A DNA stretch of 64,000 nt from Meandrina meandrites (GCA_963693305.1 OY855906.1:24647789-24711788); one strand, 5' to 3'; shown: positions 45,088 to 55,010, numbered from the stretch's first letter. Made by a program: numbers and translations. The notes: a model not told the origin generated them from the sequence alone.

Positions 45088-46233
45088 CAGCTTTTGCAGG
45101 ACCTGCATGCTACTCACCCAGGAATGGTGAGAATGAAGAATCTGGCACGCAGCTACCTATGGTGGCCAGGGTTAGACACAGATATCGAGGAAATGGTTAA
45201 GTCATGTGAAGTATGTCAGTTGCATAGCGCCGCACCTGCTGCTGCACCCCTCCATCCTTGGGAATGGCCTGAAAAGCCCTGGTTCCGCATACACATCGAC
45301 CATGCAGGGCCAGTTAAGGGACAGTTGTTTCTTATTGTGGTCGATGCATACAGCAAGTGGATTGAGGTACACCCAACCTCCAGTACCAGTGCGACAGCTA
45401 CTATAGAAAAACTCCGACAGGCTTTCGCCACTCACGGATTACCTGAAATGGTGGTCTCGGACAATGGCTCTGGATATACAAGTTAAGAATTTGGTGACTT
45501 CATGGCTAGGAATGGCATATTACATGTAAAAACAGCTCCTCGGCATCCTTCTAATGGCCTGGCAGAGCGGTCTGTCCGCATATTCAAAGAAGGGATGAAG
45601 AAAATGGACGAATCTGGAGGTACCGTGCACACCAAACTTAGCAGGTTCTTGTTAGCCTATAGATCGACACCTCAGACCACTACTGGAGTGACACCGGCTG
45701 AACTTCTGTTCAACCGCCGTCTGCGAACCCGCCTGGATCTCGTTCGACCAAATGTAAGGCAACGCGTAGAGACCCAACAACTGTCACAGAAGGGGCAGCA
45801 TGACAACACAAGAAAAGAGCGACAGTTTGCTGAGGGAGACAGCGTACTAGTAAAGAATTTTAACCCTGGGTTGAAGTGGAAGAATGCACACATTGAAAGT
45901 AGAACTGGGCCACTATCGTATACAGTCAAGTATGAAGATGGGGTGGTGGCTCGACGACATGTGGATCACCTCCTTAGACGACATGGTGTGCCCACTATTG
46001 ATATTGAGGATGATGATTTGCCTGAATCAACCATGCCTGCTGAGCAAAACCGTGTACTTTCCAAAGTGAAAGTGGGGGAGGAGAGTGCATCTTGTGAGGA
46101 AGTTTGCAGAGAGGGAGAGATTCCTATTCCAGGGCCTCAGGCAGAACCACCAATACCAGCACTGGTACAGTCTAGGAAGTCTCAGCGTTCCAGGAGAGCT
46201 CCAGAGTATCTCAAGGATTACGTGACTGTGTGA
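45088..46233 (+). pseudogene. Gypsy pol: integrase
   Basis: In frame with the upstream pol. The zinc-binding domain has LHATHPGMVRMKNLARSYLW and CEVCQLH (HHCC). The catalytic core has FRIHIDHAGPV (first Asp), MVVSDNGSGYTS (second Asp) and HPSNGLAERSVRIF (Glu). One TAA at 45484 lies between the second Asp and the Glu. The C-terminal part includes GDSVLVKNFNPGLKW and RTGPLSYTVKYEDG (GPY/F-like module) and ends SRRAPEYLKDYVTV, typical of Mag/Tor-like or K02A2.6-like Gypsy integrases. Confidence 0.9.
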
Positions 46234-46375
46234 ACATTGTTAAGATTTCAATTTGTTAACAAGTCTGTGATTTCTAAGGACATTGAGACATTATGGAACA
46301 ATCAGTTGATGTTTGCATTTAGACATTATAGAACAATTAGTTGAGTTTTTTTTGAAGGGACTGTGTTTCTGAACT

Positions 46376-46389
46376 AAGGGGGGAAAAGA
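46376..46389 (+). other. Polypurine tract of the Gypsy element
   Basis: AAGGGGGGAAAAGA directly before the 3' long terminal repeat, primer site for plus-strand DNA. Confidence 0.8.
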
Positions 46390-46529
46390 TGTAATGTATG
46401 CGTAATATATGGGTGACGTATATTTGTATTGAGTTGCATTATGGGATTAAACCCAGCGAGTTGAGCACATGGCCGCCGTCGAGCAGTTGCTTATTTTAGC
46501 CGTCGCGTTGCTCCTCCTGATACACTACA
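46390..46529 (+). repeat. 3' long terminal repeat of the Gypsy element
   Basis: 140 bp, about 97% identical by eye to the 5' repeat. Confidence 0.93.
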
Positions 46530-46534
46530 GACAG

Positions 46535-46930
46535 TGTTTGTAAACACTTCATTCCTGTTGCAGAAGGAGTAGGAATGCTCAAGGAGCACATTCGTTATAT
46601 TACAAAAAGCTCAAAGAAGAAAGGTCAAAGGTCGGCACTAGCGGAGGCTAATGTTAACAAAGCAGTCGCTGGTAAAAAAGGATGAACATGCCAATATCCA
46701 TATCATCGCCAACTGTCTGTGCAACAGCAAAGTTTTACTGATAGGGCTTCCCAGCAAACAGCAAGTCACATGTACACTCAGATACACCACAACAACAACC
46801 TGTTTGTGCTGAAGATCATGCCAAAGGACACAAAACCTTGCAAGCAATGCAAAAATGACTTTTGTCACCGATTTTAGGTAATACCCCATGACCTGGTAAT
46901 TGAAAACAAAGAGAGATTTTACTTTCCAGT
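46535..46930 (+). pseudogene. MULE-like gene with SWIM finger, downstream part
   Basis: Continues the SWIM frame from 36043 in exact phase: SVCKHFIPVAEGVGMLKEHI, then a basic Ser/Lys stretch to a stop near 46680. Beyond it another frame reads NNLFVLKIMPKDTKPCKQCK, NDFCHR, one TAG, then PHDLVIENKERFYFPV. The C-x2-C pair and the F-VL-IMP lead-in resemble the C-terminus of multi-copy cnidarian SWIM/MULE-type proteins. Stops and frame changes show decay. Confidence 0.5.
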
Positions 46931-47099
46931 GAACAGAAACTTAAAAAAAACAACAGGCGATGAGTGTCGCAGGCTTTCCAACACCGGCACAAAACACTGC
47001 GCAGCAAAAAGGCCTGTTGGTTGATAAATAAGCAAGAAGTTTGTTCAGACACAGTCCCTGCCAAGAGAACATGAATGCTGCATCCACAATTACACAGAA

Positions 47100-47483
47100 A
47101 ATTACTTGTGCCACCACCAAGACCAGCTTCAAATGCTGTACTTTTCCCAAACACAGGCCTCTATATATGTGACAATCCTGCACAGGCATGCCCTTTTAGA
47201 TGTTGATGGAGTCAAAAGCACAGATGAGGAGCCCAATGTTGTGACTGAGCACCTGTTCCTGATTTTTCACGACCTGAAGCACAACCAGCACTCTCTACAT
47301 GAAGTGCAGTCACTAGTGGCAAGGCATTTAAAGGGCATCAATTACCCTGTTTAAGTCCTGCACGAATTCACAGACGGGTGCTCAGCACAATATAAGAGTA
47401 GGCACTGTATGGGTGAGGTAAGACACTCAGATATCGACTTCAGGTTCACAACCATAAGGAACTATTTCGAGACAAAGGGGTAT
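47100..47483 (+). pseudogene. Conserved transposon-type gene with DG-x3-Q-Y-K motif, upstream part
   Basis: The frame reads CHHQDQLQMLYFSQTQASIY, VTILHRHALLDVDG, EEPNVVTEHLFLIFHDLKHN, one TAA, then EFTDGCSAQYKSRHCMGEV and RNYFETKG. The last motif resembles the second-Asp region of an RNase-H-like nuclease. The frame is cut at 47484 and plausibly resumes at 54929 with QDGTGANSRH. It is a multi-copy cnidarian-type gene in my recollection, without a name I can defend. Confidence 0.5.
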
Positions 47484-47761
47484 GGGGCGCCGAACCAGGC
47501 AATATTCCCTACACATTTCCATGGTCTGTTGGACTTTTTATATGGTCAACGCGACTTTTTATATGGTCAACTCAACTTTTTATATTTTCAACTAAACACT
47601 TTTTATATGGTCAACTCGACTTTTTATATGGACAACTAAACACTTTTTATATGGTCAACTCGACTTTTTGTATGGTCAACTCAACTTTTTATATGGTCAA
47701 CTAAATATTTTATTTATGGCAAACTTTTGAATTTTTAATGACGTCCAGAATGCATTGCACC

Positions 47762-47956
47762 CAAACTCAAACAAAGATGGCTGCCAGCAAGGGAGACGTG
47801 CAGGCAGTGCAGCAAATCTCCTTGGCATGTACCATAGCCAAGCAGGCCCTCAAGGCCATTGGAAACCTGCAGAGTAATGAGATTCGAAATGTGGCAGCAT
47901 TGACGGCTACCAACAGCTCTTTGACTAACTCTATCGCGGCTTCAAGCTTGGGGTAG
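47762..47956 (+). pseudogene. First-exon remnant of the HECT-like gene in the small element
   Basis: Begins MAASKGDVQAVQQISLACTI then AKQALKAIGNLQS, parallel to MATSQEDVQQISLACAIAKQ in the larger element. The frame then diverges into unrelated sequence, and a trace of the following part (QVTTHVEQ-like) reappears near 48010. No HECT domain is present in this element. Confidence 0.55.
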
Positions 47957-48715
47957 ATTGCCTGGCGGTCGATTGCAGGCGAGCTTGCGCGGCGATGCCC
48001 AAGGATCCCCAAGTTACAACTCACATGGAGCAACAGCGGACTTACCGTATTTTGCGGAAAGAAACAGAACGAAACGAGACGAAATGAGGAATAAACCTGT
48101 AGAATGAACACATCAAGTATTACAACGGTAAAATTTCTCTGTGTGATAAACACTGGAAGTGCAGAATTTGTAAATTCCAAGATCAGTATTTTGCAAAACA
48201 AGCTCTTTGTAGACTGTGATGATATTTAACTTATTTGTTCACATTCGGTAACACTTCCCCTGCTTTCTTAAATACAACTTGATGCAAGACGATTTCTGAA
48301 CGTACAAAAATTCTGAGCCAAAAGGTTATTAGTGCTCGTTTCGAAAATTACAGATCTGTTTTTTGCAAAACGAGCTCTTCATAGACTGTGGCAATATTTA
48401 GCATATTTTCTTTACATTTGTTGGGAAATTTTTTGACCCAGTACACCAAATACTAAATCACTCAGGTCAGTCAGTTCCTTGATTTATTGATCCCTTCATC
48501 GACACATCCGAATATAATCACAACAGATTTTCAGAACGGCACAGGAACGCTTCTGCACGAGGCCTCTCATTTGCATACCACGTGACCTACACTAATTTGC
48601 ATATTCCGGATTCCGGACACATTTGTGAACACTTCTTGTAAATAGAACTCGATTCAGGGATCATTTTTGAACAAAAATTCAGAGCAATAAGGTAACTAGT
48701 GTTTCGTTTCGCATA

Positions 48716-49087
48716 TTACAGATCAAAGACTGACATTGCTGTAGTTGAACACTTTAGTTTCTGACTCAGAATCAGGTTTAGGACTGACGAAACATCAGTT
48801 GAATATTCGTTATTTTCAATATCTGAGATGAGCAGCTGAATGGTCTCTGCAGCAGTAATCAATTGATCAGCAGCCTGGTCAATATCCTCAAAAAGTAAGT
48901 TATTGTATCTCTCTGCTTCCCCAAATGTGGATATTGTCGAAAGCAGTAACTTAAAATTGTCAAAGAATAAAAACAACCCATGTTCATTGCATTCTCTTGC
49001 AGGGTTTCGAGCCATAATTATTGCTGCTTCCTCAAAAGCCACGAACGTTAGATAGTGACAGCCATCTTTGTTTGAGCTAGGGCACAA
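48716..49087 (-). pseudogene. First-exon remnant of the integrase-type transposase in the small element
   Basis: Contains FEEAAIIMARNPARECNEHG, LFLFFDNFKLLLSTISTFGE and an amphipathic helix (DIDQAADQLITAAETIQLL). It is near-identical to 54134-53724 in the larger element but lacks the helix-turn-helix and catalytic core. Confidence 0.6.
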
Positions 49088-49393
49088 TGCATTGTGGACG
49101 TCATTAAAAATTCGAAAGTTAAAATATTTAGTTGACCATATAAAAAGTGCTTAGTTGACCATATAAAAAGTCAAGTTGACCATATAAAAAGTGTTTAGTT
49201 GACCATACAAAAAGTCGAGTTGACTATAAAAAAAGTCAAGTTGACCATATAAAAAGTGTTTAGTTGAAAATATAAAAAGTCTAGTTGACCATATAAAAAG
49301 TGTTTAGTTGACCATATAAAGAGTCCAACAGACCATGGAAATATGTAGGGAATATTGACTGGTTCGGCGCCCCCTAAAAGGGCCTCAAGACTA

Positions 49394-49640
49394 TGGGGCG
49401 CCAATACAGTCAATATTCCCTACATATTTCCATGGTCTGTTGGACTTTTTATACGGTCAACTCGACTTTTTATATGGTCAAGTCAACTTTTTTTATGGTC
49501 AACTCGACTTTTTATATGGTCAACTAAACACTTTTTGTATGGTCAACTTGACTTTTTATATCGTCACTAAACACTTTTTATGTGGTCAACTTTCGAATTT
49601 TTAATGACGTCCACAATGCATTGCGCCCAAAATCAAACAA
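49394..49640 (+). repeat. Left terminal inverted repeat (tandem units) of the larger element
   Basis: GGGGCGCC end, conserved lead of about 45 bases, then about seven units of roughly 20 bases with core TATATGGTCAACT, then TTTAATGACGTCCACAATGC. It ends immediately before the start codon at 49643. Confidence 0.8.
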
Positions 49641-50049
49641 AGATGGCTACCAGCCAGGAAGACGTGCAGCAAATCTCCTTGGCATGTGCCATTGCCAAAC
49701 AGGCCCTCGAGGCCATTGGGAACTTGCAGAGCTTGTGCGACGATTCCCAAGTTACAACGCACGTGGAGCAGCGAGTAGAAAACGACCTTCAACGAGTAGT
49801 TCTACGAATTCCATGTCTCGTGGAAAGAAGAATGAGCACCCCAATAAGACCATCATCCACAAAGACCTGGTGATAATTCCAAACCCTGATACCAACCAAG
49901 TACCAAGTCATGTCAGCAAAGTGAAGCTGGAGGAGAGGGGTCTTATTATCCACCAGTTGCTTTTTAACAAAGATTGGACTCCCCTGGACTTGAAAAGAAA
50001 CATCGAAAGCCAACTTCCAAGGGATGATATTATGTTTGAATACCTTAAG

Positions 50050-50619
50050 GTAAGTTATTATTTTTTGTTTGTTTTTCTTTTCATCAAGAGAAACAAAGAA
50101 ATATTAAAGACATTTTTAGAAAGCACAACTTTTCTTAGGGCAAAATGCAAAGCAATTTGTGGAGACAAAAGCTCAGTATGAAGCAGGAATGACTGACTAA
50201 TACATGGAGCCTTTGGGACTACATATACCTTTGCCACTTTTATGTAAAGCTTGTTTTAGGTGTGTGTGTGCAGTGTGTGTTTGCTTTTGCCCACCCCTTT
50301 AAAAAACCACACATCTTTTTTGAACACAAGTCAAGGGCTTTTTAGTGATTCCAAGACAAAAATGTATCCCAGTTCCACACAAAACAACAATAGGTATAAA
50401 GACAACAGCTGACATAAGGTTTATTTTTGTGTAAGTAAAATGGAGAATATCTTTTTCCCTTTTCAAACCACCATACCTGTAAACTGTGATGGTAAATTCA
50501 CATGCATAAGCATGTAAACAGTTGCTTGGTTACAAAGCAGTTGTTTCCTGTCATTCACATGACTTGTGTATTTGATGAGAATTGCTTCCTTTTTTTGATT
50601 GTAAATGTATACCTTATAG
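50050..50619 (+). other. Intron of the HECT-like gene
   Basis: GTAAGT donor at 50050 and TTATAG acceptor ending at 50619. Phase 0 on both sides. Confidence 0.7.
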
Positions 50620-50998
50620 GCTTGCTATGGAACCCTAGTAACTCCAAAACTAGCAAAGGGAGTGAGAATGGATGGTGAAAGGATAATAAAACTGTCAGGA
50701 CAAGGGTGTGTGTACATCAGATGTTTAGAGCCCCTTGAAGAGGAGGATAGAGATGAAGAGGATGAACAGCTTATGACATTAGCCTATGCCCAACACACTG
50801 ACGACATCACAGGAAACCCTGCTGAAACAAGTTCTTCAAGTTTACAGAAGCAAGAAAGTGAATCTGTATCCACAGATCTGGGAGTGCCACTCCTACTTGA
50901 AGATCCAATGCCATTCTTCCCAGAAATGTGGGACAGTCAGTCTATTGACAATAATTATGAAGCTGTCATTAATGTTAATCATGTATTTTCACCAACTG

Positions 50999-51120
50999 CA
51001 CCATCAAATGGAGGTGAAACTGCACCATCAAATGGTGGTGAAATTCCATCATCAAGTGATGGTGAAATATTGTACCATCAAATGATGGTGAAACTGCACA
51101 ATCAAATGATGGTGAAGTGC
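50999..51120 (+). repeat. Coding minisatellite in the HECT-like gene
   Basis: About five units near 27 bases each (CACCATCAAATGGTGGTGAA-like) encode repeated P-S-N-G-G-E. The later units change frame (length not a multiple of three), which breaks the gene. Confidence 0.85.
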
Positions 51121-54100
51121 CAACTAAAGTTATAAGAGTGCACAGGTTGCATGTTAAGGCTGATATGCTTGAGATCTTCTCAGATCCATCCATATTTAAG
51201 TTCAGTTTAAGTGCCACATTATAAATCAGCTTGGTCATGAAGAAGCTGGACAAGGTATTGGGGTCTTGAGGGAAGTATTTTCATTGTTTTGGAAAGATTT
51301 CTATGAGTCACACATGTTGGGGGAGACTGAAAGGGTTCCCTATATCAGGCATGATTTTGACAGGAATAAGTGGGAAGCAGTAGCAAGGATACTTGTAAAG
51401 GGTTACACAGAGAGTCAGTATTTTCCCCACAAGATAAGCAAGACCTTCCTTGCTGTTTGTCTTTTTAGGGAGGAGAGTATTACCTGGGAAATGTTGCAAG
51501 ATTCTTTCAAGCGTTATGTTTCTCATTCTGAAACCAAACTTATTGAGGGCTGCTTGGCTAATACTATTGCTTGTGACAGCGATGAGATGCTTGACTTTTT
51601 CTCAGCATTTGATTGTAAACGGAAGGTCACACCCAGCAATGTAGCAGAAATCATGAGAGAGGTTGCCCACAAGGAGATAGTGCAAGAACCCCAATATGTG
51701 AGTGATTGTTGGTAGCCAATTCTTGCCCACTTTAAGATCTATTTTCCAGATGTAAGTTTGTTAGATCAATTTTATTCCTCTATTATAGCAACTAATCTCA
51801 AAGTAATTGCCCTGCTCAAAGCAAGTCCAGCTACAGCTGCTGAGACTGAGGCCATGGCCCACGTCAAGCGATTTATTAGAGGGCTTGATGAAGCAAAGCT
51901 TACAACCTTTTTGAGATTTACTACTGCAGCTGATGTTATTGTCACTGATGCTTTGAAAATATCGTTCACGAATAGTGAGGGTCTTCAAAGAAGACCAATT
52001 GCTCACACTTGCGGTTGCACTTTGGAGGTGCCAAGCACATATGCAAGCTTTTGTGACCTCAGAGAAGAATTCATGGCCATTTTGAATTCAGATAGTTGGG
52101 AAATGAACATCTTGTGAAGAATTATCACATACCATAAAGTTATTGTCTGAATCTTGATCACCTCCAATTAAGTTTCTCAGGCTGTTAGTTTACTGTTGAG
52201 TTAAAGCAGTATTGCATCTACTTGCTTAAAACACAAATGATTTCAAACACAAGAGATATCATTTAAATACATTTTTTCTGAATGCCAGCAGTCTTCTAGT
52301 GTAATCGAGGCTGGCTTGTTCGAGGTAAATATGTTACATTTCTTTTCAACATTGGGGATTCAAACAATTTGTGTTATTTTAAATATCAAAGTTATAGAAG
52401 AGAATATTACATCCAATAATAAAAGCTGTTGTGTTTTGTGCAGATTATAGTCTCCAGTGTTGATGTCTTTCTTAATGCATGTTCTTTCTTAATACAAGTT
52501 CGTTACCACATTCAGCTCAGGCCATATCCTTTAAATGAAAGAACACAGAATCCTTAAACATTCTAAGTATGTATTTTCACCACTTCTGTCATTTTCTTGC
52601 AAAGGATTGCACTGATTTTCCAAAAATGCCATCTGCTGATCAGAAAGTGGGACAGTTGTATCTGGAACCACTACCTGATAGTCTTCTTCTTCCATGGGAA
52701 ATGGACCTGAGGGATCAAATCCGTAATCATGCATGCTACTAGGATTAAACACACTTGCAACTGCAGCATATCCGGAAAGTTCATTTTCCAGCATCCCAGC
52801 TGTATATAATTGAAGAGGAGAACGATTCCCCTCGGAAGATAAAGGATGGTTTTCCCACTGCCTTTTAAATTCCTCTAAACACTTATTGATCCTGGGATGA
52901 ATGTGTAATGCAATGCAAAGAAATGCAACTCAATGAGAGGATCAAGGAGACCATTATCCTCTAAGTGAGCAAATGTTCTTGCAAAGAAGCAAAATACTCC
53001 TGAGTAAATATCTCTGTGGGCCATCTCCACACGACAGTTGTGCACAGAACTACCAGTTATAATGCTACCTCTATCACAACCTCTTTGCTCTAACATAAAT
53101 TCTGCTACGTTGAAATTTTCCATACCATAGTCGCTTCTCACTCTTGAGGGTAATCCATAACTGTTGACGCCTCCAACAAATTGTTCCAAGACTGTATCTG
53201 CTTTATTGTTATTGCAGCAGTGTGCATAAATTATATTTCGGGAATATCCATCGACACAAACATGAGTTATAAGTCTCCACCTTATTAGTTTGTGATTACC
53301 GTCGATGTGCCAGAGGGCGTTTGGAGTTGGAACATTGTACTTTCTTCTGTAGATTGCTGAACGCCAACGTAAAACCATACCAACAGGATCAAGGGTGCGA
53401 AGACAATTTCTCACTCGCCATCGTTGAATACTTAGTCCTCTACTTCTCAGAGCATCAAGCAGTCGGGCCTGTCCGATATTAGGAGTTAGTTCTTGGATTT
53501 CTTCAACAATTCCCTCCAAATCAGAATCTGAAATCTGAGTCCAGCTTGACTCTTCATGGTCGGTCATGCCATACATCAATCTCCTCCTTCGAAGGGTGCT
53601 CTCACTTACACCAAGAAAGTCGGCTATTGTTTTCCATGGAAAATGCATTTCTCTTAAAAAACGTATTTGATCTTCCTCAATGACATAACGAGGGCGTCCG
53701 GGACCACCCTTTCTGGAATCAGTTCAGCTGCTGTATGCCCTTTCGCCAACGAAGTCTGACATGTCATTTCTGCATTGCTGTAGCTGAACACTCAAGTTTC
53801 TGACTTTAATCAGAATCAGGTTCAGGACGGACGAAACATCAGTTAAATCGTCATTATTTTCAATATCTGAGATGAGTAGCTGAATGGTCTCTGCAGTAGT
53901 AATCAATCGATCAGCAGCCTGGTCAATATCCTCAGCCCAAGGATATCCTGGTCAATATCCTAAGCCCAAGTTATTGTATCTCTCTGCTTCCCCGAATGTG
54001 GATATTGTCGACAGCAGTAACTTAAAATTGTCAAAGAATAAAAACAACCCATGTTCGTTGCGTTCTCTTGCAGGGTTTCGAGCCATAATTATTGCTGCTT

Positions 54101-54224
54101 CCTCAAACGATAGATGGGAGTGACTATTCTGCACTCAGTTGATGTTGTGAGACATTAGGGAGACACCTCATGACATTTTATACCACGTAACACTCAGTTC
54201 ATGTAGTGAATACAAAACAGCACT

Positions 54225-54370
54225 ACGGTTAGCCTATTTAGCACTGCGGTTAGCGTACTATACACTTCGGTTAGCCTACTATGCACTCCGGTTAGCCTAC
54301 TAGCACTCCGTTTAGCCTAAAAAGCACTCCGGTTAGCCTACGTTAGTTTAGTTTGCTTGCGGTTAGCTTT
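54225..54370. repeat. Tandem array of GGTTAGCCTA units
   Basis: About six imperfect units near 20 bases, with core GCACTCCGGTTAGCCTACTA, inside the MULE-like element. Confidence 0.8.
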
Positions 54371-54422
54371 ATATTGAGGTTACGATATATACCCAAAATT
54401 TTACGATATCCTGCAGCTGGTC

Positions 54423-54489
54423 GTCGGTAGCCTAGTGGATAGCTCCCGTGCGGTAATCCGACGGCCCGGGTTCAAATCCTATTGTCGAC
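54423..54489 (+). ncRNA. tRNA-like segment (A and B box, T run)
   Basis: GTCGGTA and TGTCGAC can pair as a 7-bp acceptor-like stem (two G-T pairs). TAGCCTAGTGG fits an internal A box, GGTTCAAATCC fits a B box, and a run of seven T residues follows. The whole is only 67 bases and the anticodon arm is poor (4-bp stem, 11-base loop), so it is a tRNA-derived or tRNA-like sequence, not a working tRNA gene. Confidence 0.4.
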
Positions 54490-54594
54490 ACTTTTTTTAA
54501 CTTGAAAAAAAAAATGTTTAAGTGTGATTTATACTTCATGTATGAAAAAATGAGAAGTCTCACAACATCAACTGAGTGCTGAATAGTCACTCCC

Positions 54595-54928
54595 AACGAT
54601 AGATAGTGGCAGCCATCTTTGTTTGAGTTTGGGCGCAGTGCACTGTGGACGTCATTAAAAATTTGAAAGTTGGCCGTAAATAAAATACTTAGTTGACCAT
54701 ATAAAAAGTGTTTAGTTGACCATAAAAATAGTCGAGTTGACCATAAAAAAAGTCTAGTTGACCATATAAAAAGTCTAGTTGACCATAAAAAAAGTCTAGT
54801 TGACCATATAAAAAGTCTAGTTGACCATATAAAAAGTCTAGTTGACCATATAAAAAGTCTAGTTGACCATATAAAAAGTCCAACAGACCATGGAAATATG
54901 TAGGGAATATTGACTGGTTCGGCGCCCC
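54595..54928 (-). repeat. Right terminal inverted repeat (tandem units) of the larger element
   Basis: Mirror of the left repeat: TGACGTCATTAAAAA-like lead on the inner side, about ten tandem TAGTTGACCATATAAAAAG units, then CCATGGAAATATGTAGGGAA and GGCGCCCC. Confidence 0.8.
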
Positions 54929-55010
54929 AAGATGGCACAGGGGCAAACTCTCGGCATACTGTATTTTGCAGACTGGAATGGACTGGACTTGTAAAACGCG
55001 GACTAGTAAA
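54929..55010 (+). pseudogene. Conserved transposon-type gene, downstream part
   Basis: Reads QDGTGANSRHTVFC, which fits as continuation of RNYFETKG cut at 47483. It is soon lost in short GTAAAACG repeats. Confidence 0.4.

Larger units (their letters stand above)
36049..46529 (+). mobile_element. Complete Ty3/Gypsy LTR retrotransposon, interrupted by a LINE
   Basis: Two 140-bp long terminal repeats (36049-36188 and 46390-46529) begin TGTAATGTATGCG and end ACACTACA, differing at about four positions. GACAG is duplicated outside (36044-36048 and 46530-46534). Behind the 5' repeat is TTTGGCGACGAGG, the usual primer-site region of animal Gypsy elements. Before the 3' repeat is the polypurine tract AAGGGGGGAAAAGA. 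gag and pol are in the usual order but separated by the LINE at 37085-43033. Two stops in gag and two in pol make this copy defective. Confidence 0.93.
47484..49373. mobile_element. Small element (1.9 kb) with tandem-repeat terminal inverted repeats
   Basis: Both ends begin GGGGCGCCGAACCAG(T/G)C and continue ATTTCCATGGTCTGTTGGAC, followed by several copies of TTTATATGGTCAACTCGAC-like units, then a non-repeat stretch with TTTTTAATGACGTCCA. Inside the left repeat a gene starts MAASKGDVQAVQQISLACTI. Inside the right repeat, on the minus strand, is a frame with FEEAAIIMARNPARE. Both match the first exons of the two genes in the larger element at 49395-54928, so this is an internal-deletion derivative. 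Confidence 0.8.
49643..52117 (+). pseudogene. HECT-like E3 ligase-type gene (G2E3-like) carried by a transposon
   Basis: Exon 1 (49643-50049) starts MATSQEDVQQISLACAIAKQ. After a frameshift near 49790 it reads HKDLVIIPNPDTNQVPSH and LEERGLIIHQLLFNKDW, ending in phase 0 at GTAAGT. Exon 2 (from 50620) has KLSGQGCVYIRCLEPLEEE, an acidic region, and a minisatellite of Ser-Asn-Gly-Gly-Glu repeats. After frameshifts comes the HECT-like domain: EVFSLFWKDFYESHML, RILVKGYTESQYFP, then LRFTTAADVI and RPIAHTCGCTLEVPSTYASF. The TC motif (Cys codon at 52010) sits where the HECT catalytic Cys is expected, followed by L-x-P-x-x-Y. One TAG lies after SDCW. Multi-copy G2E3-like genes in corals and fish may derive from such elements; that is inference. 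Confidence 0.78.
54116..54594. mobile_element. MULE-like miniature element with 10-bp target duplication
   Basis: Ends are GGGAGTGACTATTC(T/A)GCAC and the inverse, 38 bp with one mismatch. AACGATAGAT is duplicated exactly on both sides (54106-54115 and 54595-54604). A 9-10-bp duplication with GGG-starting ends fits the Mutator superfamily. It contains a tandem array and a tRNA-like segment but no transposase. Confidence 0.85.
52531..54620 (-). pseudogene. Integrase-type (rve/DDE) transposase, IS3EU-like
   Basis: Exon-1 region: AAIIMARNPARERNEHGLFL, a helical segment with a roughly 26-base duplication that shifts frame, and LLISDIENNDDLTDVSSVLN. After one TGA it continues GGPGRPRYVIEEDQIRFL and MHFPWKTIADFLGVSEST, a helix-turn-helix. 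The catalytic core has NALWHIDGNHKLIRWRLI (first Asp), RVRSDYGMENFNVAEF (second Asp) and SSVHNCRVEMAHRD (Glu, 34 residues after the second Asp). A one-base frameshift at about 52890 leads to INKCLEEFKRQWENHPL and the acidic C-terminus ending at 52531. The core resembles retroviral and IS3-type integrases rather than Tc1-type enzymes. The nested MULE-like element splits the N-terminal coding region. Confidence 0.8.
49395..54928. mobile_element. DNA transposon with HECT-like gene and integrase-type transposase, 5.5 kb
   Basis: Ends are GGGGCGCC and GGCGCCCC within long inverted repeats (about 250-330 bp) filled with tandem TATATGGTCAACT units. The plus-strand gene (49643-52117) encodes a HECT-like protein. 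The minus-strand gene (52531-about 54620) encodes an rve-type transposase. They converge. A 479-bp MULE-like element (54116-54594) is nested in the transposase first exon. No clear target duplication was found, although both this element and its small relative are preceded by TAT. The transposase resembles the IS3EU group in my judgement. Confidence 0.78.

Noticed and set aside
49394..49640. CRISPR-like array of regularly spaced repeats
   Set aside because: Units are contiguous without unique spacers, occur at both ends of a transposon in inverted orientation, and the genome is eukaryotic.
54423..54489. Functional tRNA gene
   Set aside because: Only 67 bases, weak anticodon arm and poor T stem. 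Kept only as a tRNA-like segment.
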